A stretch of DNA of 64,000 bases from Elymus sibiricus. Its lineage: Eukaryota > Streptophyta > Magnoliopsida > Poales > Poaceae. Below are positions 1-12,382 of the stretch, piece after piece. Location: positions 371,877,220 through 371,941,219 of the forward strand of contig CM077671.1 in the NCBI GenBank assembly GCA_039707655.1. The letters are read 5' to 3'. Positions within the stretch are counted from its first letter, which is position 1; the number at the start of each line of letters is the position of its first letter. The notes beneath the pieces were generated by a model. It did no database searches and was not told where the DNA came from. It saw only the letters and a list, made by a program, of their open reading frames with translations. A program made the position numbers and the translations under genes.

Positions 1-129
1 ACGACTCAACTGCGTCCAAACTAGCGCCCTTTGTTATCAATCATGGGTAAATTCCTTATCAACTTTGTCTGTTTTTGAGTAGACTATCGTCTCTTCCCAT
101 TTTTCATGTTATACTTTTTGACTTGGCAG

Positions 130-602
130 GGCCAAAGCCAAGAAAAGGAAGACTGACGGGTCTTCTGTTGTCCCGGAGGCCCCTGAGCCGGAGCTTCCTG
201 ATCCGGCGGCTCATGAAATTCATATTGATCATCCAGAAGACCCTCAGGATATCCAAAATGATTTACGTCCTTCATCTGAACCAACCAATACTGATGCCGT
301 AACCGTTGAAGCTACTCCAGCAGTTAATCTTGATCCGCCCAACCCCTCAGCAACAAACAAAAAAAACCCTGAGGTTATTATTACTGGGACGAATTATACT
401 GCTCCCGAGACTTCCCAGGTGTTAACAAAGGTTGTTGCTAAGGATGAAGCGGTACTGCAAGAAAAAAGGGAAGACCCAATTGGAACTTCCAAATTATGAG
501 AGCTTTAGTGTTGAGGATCTTCATGCTGCTTGTTTGGATCGCCTGGCTACAAGCCGTGAGATGGAAATTGGCCTTGTTAGCATGATGAAAGATAAATATG
601 AG
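130..602 (+). pseudogene. Element D: spliced transposon gene, upstream exon (decayed)
   Basis: This is an exon of a multi-exon gene belonging to the oldest element in the window. An intron-like stretch with an acceptor (TTGGCAG) precedes base 130 and a GTATG donor follows base 602. The first part encodes a basic start (AKAKKRK) and then a Pro/Glu/Asp-rich low-complexity stretch. The end encodes a more ordered segment (LELPNYESFSVEDLHAACLD and onward). The two parts lie in different frames. A run of six A at about 462-467 is one base too long, so the frame breaks there. The exon joins in frame to 29338, beyond the 28-kb C insertion. It resembles the long coiled-coil proteins often annotated in grasses as 'putative gypsy type transposon' products. 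That family call is from memory and weak. The exon structure itself is visible. Confidence 0.55.
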
Positions 603-640
603 GTATGTTCTCCTTTGTATGCTCTCATCATATATCCTTT

Positions 641-787
641 TGTAGCCCCCAAGGCCCAGCTTTGTCTTTCTAAGATAAGCTGGGTCTTGCGAATGTTTGA
701 CCGACTCAACCTGTAGCCCCCAAGGGCCGGCTCATCTGCTTGAGATGAGTCGGGTCTTTGTATAATAACTTTGAAGAACTTCGACCT
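641..787 (+). repeat. Element D intron: two copies of a ~75-bp hairpin repeat
   Basis: Two tandem units each open with GTAGCCCCCAAGG. The second unit holds the inverted repeat CTCATCT-gcttg-AGATGAG. Related units resume at 29113 and 29187 on the other side of the C insertion, so the array was once continuous. It lies inside the intron that follows the exon ending at 602. Confidence 0.75.
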
Positions 788-3714
788 TGTCACACCCTAT
801 GTTTTGCCTCATGACTAAGTTAACATGACTCAAAATTAGGGCCAATTAAAACTTTTGAGTGCATATGAATGCTTACCTTGTGTGTTATTTGCTTGCTTGT
901 TTGATTGCTTGCTGGTGCTCTATATTCATAAAACTCCCTCCTACTCTCAAAACTCTTTTCCTTGATTTAAACTCTTGTCCAATGATCATACCATGTGTAT
1001 AGTACCTAAAACTATTTTTATCAAATTTTATTTTGGCCAAAAACCATTTATTCAAATTAGGTTTTCAAAAACCCCTGAATTTAGGTTTGTACTACAAGTC
1101 CTCAAATTCGGTGGATCCTTTTTCCACAAAGATTTTATTTGAAACCTACTATATATAAGACTTCCCAAAACCACTAAATATTATTTTTTAAGATTATTTT
1201 GCAATTTTATTTAAAGGCTTTTTCTTAAGGACAGAAATGGTCTTTCATAGGGAAAAATTATTTAAATGCTTTAAAAAAATATTTGAGAAAATTTAGGGAA
1301 ACTCAGTGGACATATATTTTCCATATATATGAGTTTCAACACATGGTCATGTTCGACATAATGGGCAAAAGCTCTCAAAACCCCTTCTGCCTAAATCAAG
1401 CTTTTGGAATATTTCCATTAGAAATATTTTCAATAAAATCCAGGAAAATTCTAGCAAGTCACACATGCTATATGTGATGATCTTGCAAAGTTTCATCTCA
1501 ATCCCAATTGTTTTGATTCACCAGAATGACCCAAAACCATTCCTGTCCAGAACCAAACTTGAGCAACTTTACATGGTGAAGTTTCTTCCCTTGACCCCAA
1601 ACTTTGTGGGCATATTCTATTACCCAAATAAGGATGCCACACCAAATGGTGCATCAAGGAGAATGGAAATGCATGCCTAGATCTACAGGAATCTGATTCT
1701 GTTGATTTCTAGGGTTTTACAAAGTTACATTGTGAACTTTCTTTAAATGATCTCAAACTTGGTGCTCCACTCTAATTTTACCTATATTTTCACCATGTTA
1801 ACTCTCATGGAAATGAAAGTCCATTTGCTAGTCCAAACACTGATCAAACACCTTCTGGTGGGAAGCAAATCTCAATGATTGAACCCCTTCCCTTGTTCTC
1901 CTTGAGCCACAACTTTTACCACAACACCATACCACCCTTCCTCACCTCTGGTAAAAGTCCTGGCGCTAGAGAGCATGATGGCAAGGGTGAAACCCCCCAT
2001 TTTCCCTCTCTGGACAACCCTTTTTCACCTTTCTCTCACTTCTATCTCTCACTCATGGCTACTCAAGAGCATCCAAGGCTCTTTCCCACTTGTTTACTCC
2101 CTCCTGCATCCCCTGGACACAAGTGGACACGCCAGAGCGCTTCAAAAGCTTTGGCATGCCGGCCAAAGTCGCGCTCTGGAGTGTGCAGCCGCGCTCCAGA
2201 GGGTTGACCTCCCTCTCCTGCCCATACCCGACCAGCTCAAGCTGCCCCCTCGCGCCAGTCGAGGCCCCTTGACGTCTGCAACACGCCACGCCCCTGCCCC
2301 CCTCCTTTCTCCCTGCAACGACTCTCCACACGCGCGCTGCGGCCGCCCCTTTCGGCCAACCGCGGGCCTCACACGCGCGCACGCTCCCGCCTCCCCTCTT
2401 GCTCCCTCTGGTCGTGGACGAGCCCCAGGTTGACCGCGGACCCACCAGCCCCTCCTCCGGTGGCCTCGGCCCCGAGCTCGCCGGCGCACCCGAGCTCGGT
2501 GGACCACAGGACGCCTATAAAAGGGCACCCCGAGACCCCTCTCTCCCTCTGCTGCTCCTCTCCCACTCCCAATTGCACGCCCAAACCACCCCAGTGAGCT
2601 CCCGAAGCCCCTGTGCTCGGGATCGATCCGAGCGCCGCCGCCTCGGGCCACCGGCGTTCGCACGGTGAGGGCCTCCGCCGCCTCTTCCTTCACCCGATTC
2701 GTGACCGCTCATTGTGTTTTGCAGCCAGAGACGACCGGGGTGAGCTCCTCCCGAAGCACCTCCGCCGCGGGTACCTCGTCGCCGGTGACTCCTTGCTCTC
2801 CGGCACTCCCCTCCACCTCCACCGGATCAGCGGCTCGGCGCTGGTCCCATTTCCCGTGCTCGCCTCCCCTCGTCGTTCCCTCCTTCGCCGCCGGTGAGCA
2901 CCGCCGCCCCCTGGACAGAGGAGGACGACGACCTGCCAGTGGGGCCAGGTCGTCAGCCTCTCACCTCTCTCCTGCGCCTCCCCTCTCTCTCTGGTCAACG
3001 GGCCTCGCTCGTCAGGTTTGAAACCAGACGTGCGCGGGGGCATTGAGCCACCTGGGCCGCCTGCTGGCTGGTTGGCTGGGCCGGCCCAGCTGCTGGCCGC
3101 CGCTGGCCCAGGGCATTGGAGCCCTTTTCTTTTTCTTTTCCGGCATTATTTGCAAAAATCCCACACAAATGAATATTTGTCCAATTCCAAATATTTTTCC
3201 ACCACAAATCTTATAATATTCTGTAGAATTTTATAGTGCCACTTGTGTAAATTTTTGAAAACATTTTTTGTACTGATTTTATTTAAAAGCTAGTTTTGAT
3301 TATTCTTAGCCTCTGTTTAAATAGTTTTCAAAATTTTTTCACAACAAAACCTTAGACAAATATTTTTAGAATAGTTTGTAGTATTTATCAGAGTAGGGTA
3401 ACATTTTTGAAGTGGCTTTTGTGCTCTGTTTGTGGTAATCCTTATTATTATCGTTATTTATCGCGACGATAGATTGCGCTGTTGACGAGGAAGTTGGACC
3501 CGAAGGTTTCGAAGACCCTGAAGACTTTGTTGAGCCAGGCAAGCAGCCCTTTTACCATGACTATGAAACCTTTTATTGCATGGCATATAGCACTTATTTT
3601 CGTAATGTTGATCATGTGATGTGGTGACCACTTCGGTGGGATGCCTCCAATACTTTTACCATTGATACTTGCATCGTGCATGACCCTACCTCTTTATGAG
3701 GGTTGTGCGGGTGG
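788..3714 (+). repeat. Element C LTR, left part: AT-rich start, GC-rich leader
   Basis: No gene is supported here. Bases 788 to about 1870 are AT-rich LTR sequence. About 2090-3130 is strongly GC-rich and gives overlapping open frames on both strands that look compositional. About 3130-3714 is AT-rich again, except for an acidic reading frame from 3472 (D-E-E-V-G-P-E-G-F-E-D-P-E-D) that follows an intron-acceptor-like CGATAG. The segment ends at the GGTGG target duplication of element A (3710-3714). Confidence 0.7.
2516..2523 (+). promoter_or_regulatory. TATA box of the element C LTR
   Basis: TATAAAAG lies inside GCCTATAAAAGG, just upstream of a C/T-rich start region. The same GCCTATAAAAGG context occurs in both LTRs of element A, which supports it as the LTR core promoter. 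Confidence 0.65.
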
Positions 3715-5144
3715 TGTAACACCCCAAAAATTTAATCATATTTTTATTAATTTAAAATTTGGCCAGAAATAAAACTTCATATTATTTTGGCCTCTGACTG
3801 TTTTCAAAACCTTTCTTTCAATAATTCTTCCCTCCAAATATAGAATTTTGGGAAGTAAATTTGGCCTTGAATATTTTTTCTTCCATCGTATTATTCCATT
3901 TACAATTTTATTAGGGACAATTTCTATAATAAAACTTGCCCACAATTAATTCTTTTATAGTATTTTCAATTCTGGAAATAGCCCTGTTGCACTACAACCT
4001 ATCTAAATACTTCTTTAAAAATTTCATAAAAATTTGGAGATGTCAGTAGATGTATATAATTCACTTTTATGCAAAGACCCATTGGTGTTCTTTGAGAGAT
4101 TTGAGCAAAACAACCTCATCTATATTCTGGTCCAGTTTGGCAGTTTGTACTGCAACCCCTATTTCTTTTGCTCCAATGGCCATGAGATTTCTCCTGTTAA
4201 TAGTTCTTCCAACCAAACCCTTAAGTCCAAGAGATCAGACCCATAGTCATATTTTAAGTTGACCAAATTCTCCCCTTCATTTTCTGTCCAGAATTGATTT
4301 CCACCTAAACTTGCATTACAGAGTTTTCTATTTTGACAAACTAATATCACCACCCTCTTTAGCATCTAAAGAGAACCAAATCTGCCAATTTTCATGTTTA
4401 GAAAATCCCCATAGGTGGCTCTGGCATTCTGTCGAGCACCTATAGTGCATGTCCAGAATTGGCATGATCCTAAGTCTGCATTGTGAGATTGCCCCTATGG
4501 ACAAACCAAGATGTCCCCTAGACCTCCCATTGCATTTAACCGAGCTCTGTTAATTTTCATTGGCACCTGAGCATGTTTAGCCACCCTGGCATTCTGTCGA
4601 GCAGGTGTTGGGCATGTCCAGAGCGCGAGCAGAACGTGCGTATTGCACGCATCTGCCCGAGCCGCCGCGGCCACCAACCCCGCATCCCCTGGCCCTGCGC
4701 TTCGTGCAGAGCCACCCCAGTGCCTATCCCCGCTCGCTGGAGCCGCCGACAGCCGACCTGCGCGGCTCTGAGCCGCCGCAGGAGTCGCCTTGGCGGCTTG
4801 CCGCCGGTCTTAGACGTCTCTACCGGGGCCGGCACCGCCCAAGTCCCCTCAGCTCGCCAGCTCATCCCCTTGAGCAGTGACTAGCTCATCCTCTAGCCCC
4901 TGTCTCCAGCCAGCCCTCGCCACGTCCACGAACCGCCACTACCGCCGCCGTCAGAGACTGCCGTGGCCGGCGTCGTCCATGCCACCTGGCGAGCCCCAGA
5001 GCCCTCTAGCTAGCCATTCTCATTCCCAGCCGCATCATCTTCCCCGAAAAAACCCTCTGGCCAGGTCCCCACCTCTCCTGCTCGCCATTGATGGCCGGCC
5101 GTCGTGCTTATCCACGGGCCGCCGCGGAACTGATGTCGCTAGCC

Positions 5145-5152
5145 TATAAAAG
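5145..5152 (+). promoter_or_regulatory. TATA box, element A 5' LTR
   Basis: TATAAAAG lies in GCCTATAAAAGG, at the same place in both LTR copies (the other is 24917-24924). A C/T-rich stretch follows, as expected at a transcription start. Confidence 0.7.
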
Positions 5153-7090
5153 GCCCTCCCCCTCGCTTCTGTAAATGCAGGCAGCTCCTCCCCTCTCCAT
5201 TAGAGCCCCCCAGGCATCCAATCGACAGGGAGTGGCCGTCTCCCCCAACTCCGGCCGTGGAGCTCGTCGGCGCCTCTCGGTGAAATTCCTCGCCACCAGA
5301 GCTGTTCCCCCTCCTTTCTCTTCTCCATCGACCCTTGCTCGACCTTGCAAAAAAGTTTCTCTGCTCAATTTCATTCGAGAGCCACCTCGAGAGAAGTTTG
5401 GTTTGCAACCGAAGCCGCCGTCCACCGGTGGGCTCGTCGCCGGTGACCCCTTGCCTCTCCCCGGGCATGAAGACCACCGGGGGAAACCTCTTGGTCCCCT
5501 GCATCCATTTTTGTAGCCAGAGCCGCGTGGAGCTCCGTCATCCGCCGGCGAAGGCCGCCGGAAGCCCCGCCCGTCGTCTGGAGGTAGGAGACGGCGGGAT
5601 GGACCGGTCAAATCTGACCAGTGGGCCAGGCGGGCCCACTGTCAATGACTGACGCGGTGCCAGCTCGTCTCAAGTGGAGGCGCCTTTCTGATAGTACGTT
5701 TTCGCTTCCTGAAAACGTAAACTTTACCGAAGCGTTTTCCTGTGATTCTTTTTTTTATAAAAAAACCCAGACTTTGACTAAAACTTTGACTGCTGATATC
5801 TTTTTAACCACAACCTCAAATGAATTGATTCTTTCTCTGGCCTTCCTCAAATTTCATCTAGTTTATTTACAGATTTATTTCAAAAATATTCCAACAACTT
5901 TTCTGCACTGTTTTGGAAATATGCGTTGATTCCAATAATTTCAAAATAGGAAAAAGTGGAGGGAAGAATGTTTTCAAATCTTTTGGAGTGCACCCCACCC
6001 TTCTGAAACCCCAAGGCAAGCATCCTGAACACCGGATATGATATTTTGTTGGTTGAATGCTTGCTAGGAGAAGTAAGCCATGTTTATGTCACATAAAATA
6101 ATGAGTTTTGAATATGATGATAAGTCATGCATGAATGCATATGATAATAAGATAATTGCTGTGATCACGTGATATACATGAGAAGTGGTTACTGCCTCTT
6201 GCCATGTATGCCTGAGCTGGTCCGGGCAAAACTTCAGGGAGAAGTTTTGTCGTGGATAAAGTATGACGGTGAAAACTGGTATCTCGTGGTGGCGAGAGAA
6301 ATCAGTGTGGGCATGACGAGGCATGATGGGTGGTGACCCTGTTGGTGATTGAACAAAAGTGTTTGCTGTGCTAACCTTTGCAGGGAAAGTTGAACCTCCT
6401 GAGTCGACCGTAGATCGAGTCTTGCACCAGTAACCCCCATACTTGAATCGTGCTACCACTTGTCCCTGCCATGGGTAGGGTATGGTCGAGTAAGTCGTCA
6501 ACCCCTTTCCTGGCACACACCGTATAGAGAGGCCATAGTGAAAGATACCACTGATCCTGGTAGGCATGTCACTTGGTCCGGGGGCATGGGTGTTTCCGGC
6601 TGGGGCCAAGAGGGGGGCACAACTTAGTAGCGCGCGATATAAATTTGTTCCCATGCTAATCGAGGTTGTAGCCTCCCCACTTAGAGTTTTTCTTAACGAG
6701 TGTCGTGGGTGATTCCAGGCACCGGTAAGTTAAGCTGGTGTGTGCGGGTCAGGTGTGTTTTCAACTTAAAGACCGTAAGCGGAATTAGTCTCGAGATGAC
6801 TAAAGAAATCCGTTACTTGTGGGTAAAGAGTACACCCTCTGCAGAGTATACATCTATTCGAATAGCCGTGTCCACGATTAAGGACTATAGTCTGGGATGG
6901 GTCAAGTGTTGGTTTTAGAGTCAGTCTCTGGAGGAATCTTTCAAAACTCAGGACCTTGGCCCTGAATGGTGACGGATGATACCTATGATTATTATTGTTA
7001 TGGACTGACCATTTCTATTATTTGAATTGTGGAGTATCACCTGGGATGGTTCTACCTCCTGGATACTCAGGCTATTATTTACTTTTCCTT

Positions 7091-7472
7091 ATAAGCCCTT
7101 TATGTGGCGTCGCTTCAGACGCCCGACTGTGGCAACTCATGCTATTTACTTTTTCTATAAGCCCTTTATGTGGCGTCGCTCAGACGCCCGACTGTGGCAC
7201 GCATGTTATTTATTTTAACTATAAGCCCTTTATGTGGCGTCGCTCAGACGCCCGACTGTGGCAGGCATGTTATTTATTTTCACTATAAGCCCATTATGTG
7301 GCGTCGCTCAGACTCCCGACTGTGGCACACATGTTATTTATTTTCACTATAAGCCCTTTATGTGGCATTGCTCAGACGCCCGACTGTGGCACGCACGTTA
7401 ATTACTTGCATTATGAGCCCTTTATGTGGCGTCGCTCAGACGCCCGACTGAGGCATGTTTATAATTTTAACC
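7091..7472 (+). repeat. 64-bp tandem repeat array, element A 5' LTR (6 copies)
   Basis: Units begin at 7091, 7157, 7221, 7285, 7349 and 7413, the first being 66 bp and the rest 64 bp. Each starts ATAAGCCCTTTATGTGG and most carry the hairpin GGCGTC-GCTCA-GACGCC. A degenerate partial seventh unit follows. The 3' LTR carries the same six-unit array. Confidence 0.95.
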
Positions 7473-7773
7473 TTTCGAGGCGTCGCTTCAGACACCCGAT
7501 GGGATTATTTTATTTTATTCCTTGATTGCATAACTATTTATAGCATGAATAACCTGCTTGCTTGCATCATGAATTTTATCTTATGACTGAATGAATGATC
7601 GTAAATTATTTTAGTGCATGATTGCCACCTAATATATATTGTATCTGTTTCATGATGTTTGCGAGTACATTCAAAGTACTCACTAGCTTGTCCCTGGCTA
7701 TTGTCTTGGCCAGATTATGTAATCGAAGAGGAGCCCGATGACGACAACCCCGGAACCTCGACATCGAGGATAG

Positions 7774-9351
7774 TGATACGTCACCAACGTATCTATAATT
7801 TTTGATTATTCCATGCTATTATATTATCTGTTTTGGATGTTTTATATGCATTAATATGCTATTTTATATTATTTTTGTGACTAACCAATTAATCTAGAGC
7901 CTAGTGCCAATTTCTGTTTTTTCCTTGTTTTTGAGTATTGCAGATAAGGAATATTAAACGGAGTCCAAACGGAATAAAATCTTCGGAATAATTTTTCTTA
8001 GACCAGAAGACATCTACCAAGCTTGGAGACTAAGGCAGAGGAGCTGCCGTGTGGCCACAAGCCACAGGGGCGCGCCCTAGGGGGGGGGGCTGGCTTGTGG
8101 GCCCATGACAACTCCCCCAACCCTATTCTTCAGCCTATAAATTCCTAAATATTCCCTGGATAACAGAGAGAGCCACGAAAACACTTTTCCGCCGCCAGGA
8201 GCCTCGGTTCCCGTGAGATCCAATCTTGGAGCCTTTTCCGGTAATCTGCCGGAGGGGGATTCGATCACGGAGGGCATCTACATCAACTTCATTGCCCCTC
8301 CGATGATGCGTGAGTAGTTCACCACAGACCTTCGGGTCCATAGCTAGTAGCTAGATGGCTTCTTCTCTCTCTTTGCTCTTCAATACCATGTTCTTCGTGA
8401 TCTTCATGGAGATCTATCCGATGTAATACTCTTTTGCGGTGTGTTTGTCGAGATCCGATGAATTGTGGGTTTATGTTCAGATTATCTACGAATATTATTT
8501 GAGTCTTTTCTGAATTCTTATATGCATGATTTCATATCTTTGCAAGTCTCTTCGAGTTATTGGTTTGGTTTGGCCAACTAGATTGGTAATTCTTGCAATG
8601 GGAGAAGTGCTTAGTTTTGGGTTCAATCTTGCGGTGTCCTCACCTAGTGACATAGTAGGGGTAGCGAGGCACGTATTGTATTGTTGCCATCGAGGATAAA
8701 AAGATGGGGTTTTCATCATATTGCTTGAGTTTATCCCTCTACATCATGTCATCTTACCTAATGCGTTACTCTGTTCTTCATGAACTTAATACTCTAGATG
8801 CAGGCATGAGTCGGTCGATGTGTGGAGTAATAGTAGTAGATGCAGAATCGTTTCGGTCTACTTGACACGGACGTGATGCCTATATGCATAATCATTGCCT
8901 TGGATATCTTCATAATTATTCGCTTTTCTATCAATTGCTCGACAGTAATTTGTTCACCCACCGTAATACTTGCCATCATGAGAGAAGCCTCTAGTGAAAC
9001 CTATGGTCCCCGGGTCTATTTTCCATATTATACTTTCAGATCTAAAACCAAAAATACCAAAAATACCTTGCTGCATTATTTTTACTTTTGTTTTACTTTC
9101 CGTTCAAGCAATCTATTCTATCTATCTCTATCAGATCTCATCCTTGCAAGTAACTGTGAAGGGATTGACAACCCCTTTATAGCGTTGGGTGCAAGTGTTT
9201 GATTATTTGTGTAGGTACACCTATTGGGGACTTGCTTGTATCTCCTACTGGATTGATACCTTGGTTCTCAACAACTGAGGGAAATACTTATCTACTTTGC
9301 TGCATCATCCGTTCCTCTTCATGGAAACCAACGCATGCTCGAGAAGTAGCA
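7774..9351 (+). repeat. Sabrina-like 5' LTR
   Basis: Direct copy of 14416-16002. It contains TATAAATT at 8136-8143 and a poly-G run at about 8079-8088 whose length differs from the 3' copy. It contains no gene. Confidence 0.9.
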
Positions 9352-9362
9352 AGAAGGATTTC

Positions 9363-9380
9363 TGGCGCCGTTGCCGGGGA
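9363..9380 (+). other. Primer-binding site (tRNA-Asp type) of the Sabrina-like element
   Basis: TGGCGCCGTTGCCGGGGA lies 11 bases after the 5' LTR. It is complementary to the 3' end of plant tRNA-Asp, the usual primer of Athila-group Gypsy elements. Confidence 0.85.
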
Positions 9381-9645
9381 GATACATAGCAAGTCAAGAC
9401 AAGAACTTTTCCGTCAACTTGTCAACCTCTGACGTGGTTGCCGGAGAGATCTACATCAAGCCATCCAAGTACCCATCACAAACTCATCTCTTGCATTTAC
9501 TTTAGTTCTCATTTGCCTCTCGTTTTCCTCTCCCCCACTTCTAAAACGATTTTCAAAAAGATTTGCCTTTTTCTTCACCCTTCTTCCGTTCGTCTTTTCG
9601 CTTGCTTTTTGTTTGCTTGTGTGCTAGATTGTTTGCTTTGTCACG

Positions 9646-11745
9646 ATGACTCAAGAGAATACCAAGTTGTGCGATTTTTCCAATACTAATAATAATGATT
9701 TTATTAGTACTCCGATTGCTCCCGCCACTAGTGCGGAATCTTATGAAATTAATGCTGCCTTGCTAAATCTTGTTATGAAAGAACAATTTTCCGGCCTTGC
9801 TAATGAAGATGCCGCATCCCATTTAAATACTTTCGTTGAGTTGTGTGATATGCAAAAGAAGAAAGATGTGGATAATGATATTGTTAAATTGAAGCTATTC
9901 CCGTTCTCACTACGAGATCGTGCTAAAACTTGGTTTTCATCTTTGCCTAAAAATAGAATTGATTCATGGAATAAGTGTAAAGATGCTTTTATTTCCAAGT
10001 ACTTTCCGCCCGCTAAGATCATCTCCCTTAGGAACGATATAATGAATTTTAAGCAACTTGATCATGAGCATGTTGCACAATCTTGGGAGAGGATGAAATT
10101 AATGATTAGGAATTGCCCCGCGCATGGTTTGAGTTTATGGATGATTATACAAATTTTCTATGCTGGATTGAATTTTGCTTCTAGGAATCTCTTAGATTCC
10201 GCCACGGGTGGTACTTTTATGGAAATCACATTAGGAGAAGCTACTAAACTCCTAGATAATATTATGGCAAATTACTCTCAATGGCATACCGAAAGATCTC
10301 CTACTAGTAAAAAAGTGCATGCTATTGAAGAGATTAATACTTTGAGTGAAAAGATGGATGAATTGATGAAATTGTTTGCTAGTAAGGGTGCTCCTATTGA
10401 TCCTAATGATATGCCTTTGTCTTCTTTGATTGGAAGTAATAATGAATCTATGGATGTGAAATATGTTGGTAGGAACAATTTTGGTAATAACGCGTATAGA
10501 GGTAATTTCAATGCTAGGCCGTTCCCTAGGAATTCCTCTAATAATTATGGTAATTCCTACAGCAAATCTTATGGAAATTATAATAAGATGCCCTCTGATC
10601 TTGAGAATAATATTAAAGAATTTATTAGTTCGCAAAAGGGTTTTAATGCTATGATTGAAGAAAAATTGCTCAAGATTGATGATTTGGCTAGGAACGTTGA
10701 TAGAATTTCTCTTGAGAGTGATTCTTTGAAAATTAGATCTATTCCACCCAAGCATGATATTAATGAGTCTTTAAAAGCTATGAGAATTTCTATTGATGAG
10801 TGTAAGGAAAGAACCGGTAGAATACGTGCTAAGCGTGAATGGCTTGAAAAAGTGTGTTCTCGTGATAATAATGATGAAGATCTTAAAGTGATTGATGTGA
10901 GACCTATTGAATCTTTGTTTTCTAATGTAAATATTGATAAATATGGGACTGGAGATGAGTCAACTTTAGTTAAAAGGCGTCCCAATGATTCGGAGTTTTT
11001 AGATCTTAATGCTAAGATTCATAAAAGTGGGACTGAAGAGGTCAAAACTTTAAATAGCAATGAACCCACTCTTTTGGATTTCAAGGACTTTAATTATGAT
11101 AATTTCTATTTGATTGATTGTGTTTCCTTGTTGCAATCCATGTTGAATTCTCCTCATGCTTATAATCAAAACAAAGCTTTTACTAAACATATCGTTGATG
11201 CTATGATGAAATCTTTTGAAGAAAAACTTGAGTTGGAAGTTTCTATACCTAGAAAGCTTTATGATGAGTGGGAAACTACTATTAAAATTAAAATTAAAGA
11301 TTATGAGTGCCATGCTTTGTGTGATTTGGGTGCTAGCGTTTCCACGATTCCAAAAACTTTATGTGATGTGCTAGGTTTCCGTGAATTAGATGATTGTTCC
11401 TTAAATTTGCATCTTGCGGATTCCACTATAAAGAAACCTATGGGAAGGATTAATGATGTTCTTATTTTTGCAAATAGGAATTATGTGCAAGTAGATTTCA
11501 TTGTTCTTGATATAGATTGCAATCCTACATGTCCTATTATTCTTGGTAGACCTTTCCTTAGAACGATTGGTGCAATTATTGATATGAAGGAAGGAAATAT
11601 TAGATTCCAATTCCCATTAAGGAAAGGCATGGAGCACTTTCCTAGAAAGAAAATAAAATTACCCTATGAATCTATTATGATAGCTGCTTATGGATTGCAT
11701 ACCAAAGATGACAATACCCAGATCTATTGCGTTTTGCCTAGCTAG
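9646..11745 (+). CDS. Gag-protease polyprotein, Sabrina-like (intact, 699 aa)
   Basis: This frame encodes the capsid protein and a retroviral-type aspartic protease. The N-terminal half has the plant retrotransposon gag signature at about residues 85-180 (RDRAKTWFSSLP, then KYFPP and a W-containing block). The middle is rich in Asn, Gly and Tyr (NNYGNSYSKSYGNY) and then becomes a charged helical stretch. A pepsin-like protease follows at about 545-665, with its active-site Asp at residue 560 in ALCDLGASVSTIP and the downstream ILGRPFL motif. DLG replaces the usual D-T/S-G, as in Athila-group proteases as I recall them. I see no CCHC zinc knuckle. The stop at 11743 is not followed by reverse transcriptase, so the frame is complete but the element is not autonomous. 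An uninterrupted 2.1-kb frame among broken neighbours suggests recent or trans-supported activity. Confidence 0.9.
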   Translation: MTQENTKLCDFSNTNNNDFISTPIAPATSAESYEINAALLNLVMKEQFSGLANEDAASHLNTFVELCDMQKKKDVDNDIVKLKLFPFSLRDRAKTWFSSLPKNRIDSWNKCKDAFISKYFPPAKIISLRNDIMNFKQLDHEHVAQSWERMKLMIRNCPAHGLSLWMIIQIFYAGLNFASRNLLDSATGGTFMEITLGEATKLLDNIMANYSQWHTERSPTSKKVHAIEEINTLSEKMDELMKLFASKGAPIDPNDMPLSSLIGSNNESMDVKYVGRNNFGNNAYRGNFNARPFPRNSSNNYGNSYSKSYGNYNKMPSDLENNIKEFISSQKGFNAMIEEKLLKIDDLARNVDRISLESDSLKIRSIPPKHDINESLKAMRISIDECKERTGRIRAKREWLEKVCSRDNNDEDLKVIDVRPIESLFSNVNIDKYGTGDESTLVKRRPNDSEFLDLNAKIHKSGTEEVKTLNSNEPTLLDFKDFNYDNFYLIDCVSLLQSMLNSPHAYNQNKAFTKHIVDAMMKSFEEKLELEVSIPRKLYDEWETTIKIKIKDYECHALCDLGASVSTIPKTLCDVLGFRELDDCSLNLHLADSTIKKPMGRINDVLIFANRNYVQVDFIVLDIDCNPTCPIILGRPFLRTIGAIIDMKEGNIRFQFPLRKGMEHFPRKKIKLPYESIMIAAYGLHTKDDNTQIYCVLPS

Positions 11746-12382
11746 GGGCGTTAAACAATAGCGCTTGTTGGGAGGCAACCCAATTTTATTTTTGCTTTCT
11801 GTTTTTTTGCTTCTGTTTTGGTGTGTTTTCCACATTATTACTTCCATAATAATTGTGTTTTCTTGTTTAAATTAGTGTTTGAGCCAAGTAAGACCTTTGG
11901 GATGGTCTACGGTATTTGTGGTTTGATTCTGTTAAAAAACAGAAACTTTTGCGCTCAGTCCAGAATTTTTATAAATTCACTGGAACGTGCTTTTGATCTG
12001 ATTTTTTTACAAAAGATTTATATACAAATTTCCCTGATTTTCCTAATTTTTCAGAATTTTTAGAGTTACATAAGTATTCGAAGTCTACAGATTGCTACAG
12101 ACTGTTCTGTTTTAAACAGATTCTTTTTTCTTTGTGTTGTTTGCTTATTTTGATGAATCTATGGGTTGTATCGGGGGGTATGAACCATGGAAAAGTTAGA
12201 ATACAGTAGATATTACACAAATATAAATAAATAATGAGGTCACAACAGTACCTAAAGTGGTGATTTATTTTTCTTATACTAACGGATCTCATGAGTTTTC
12301 TGTTGAGTTTTGTGTTGTGAAGTTTTCAAGTTTTGGGTAAAGATTTGATGGACTATGGAATAAGGAGTGGCAAGAGCCTAAG

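Larger units (their letters stand above)
3715..7773 (+). repeat. Element A 5' LTR, left part
   Basis: This matches 23487-27515 of the 3' LTR almost base for base. It contains an AT-rich start, a GC-rich promoter and leader region (about 4560-5660), a TATA box, the CTATTCGAATAG palindrome box at 6854, the 64-bp tandem array at 7091 and a short hairpin at 7663. It ends at GATAG (7769-7773), the target site of the Sabrina-like insertion. No supported gene lies in it. Confidence 0.9.

Noticed and set aside
2059..3043. Many overlapping open frames on both strands in the GC-rich part of the C LTR
   Set aside because: They arise from GC-rich codons with few stops, overlap in all frames, show no motif and lie in an LTR leader.
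4034..4262. Two overlapping 70-codon frames in the A LTR, also at 23806-24034
   Set aside because: Duplicated because the LTR is duplicated; two frames overlap in one strand and neither has a domain.
7091..7472. CRISPR-like regular repeats
   Set aside because: Units are contiguous 64-bp copies without unique spacers and sit in a plant LTR.
6995..7525. Repetitive frames rich in CGVAQTPDCG-like words
   Set aside because: They are translations of the 64-bp tandem array; the same happens at 26767-27124. No independent coding evidence.
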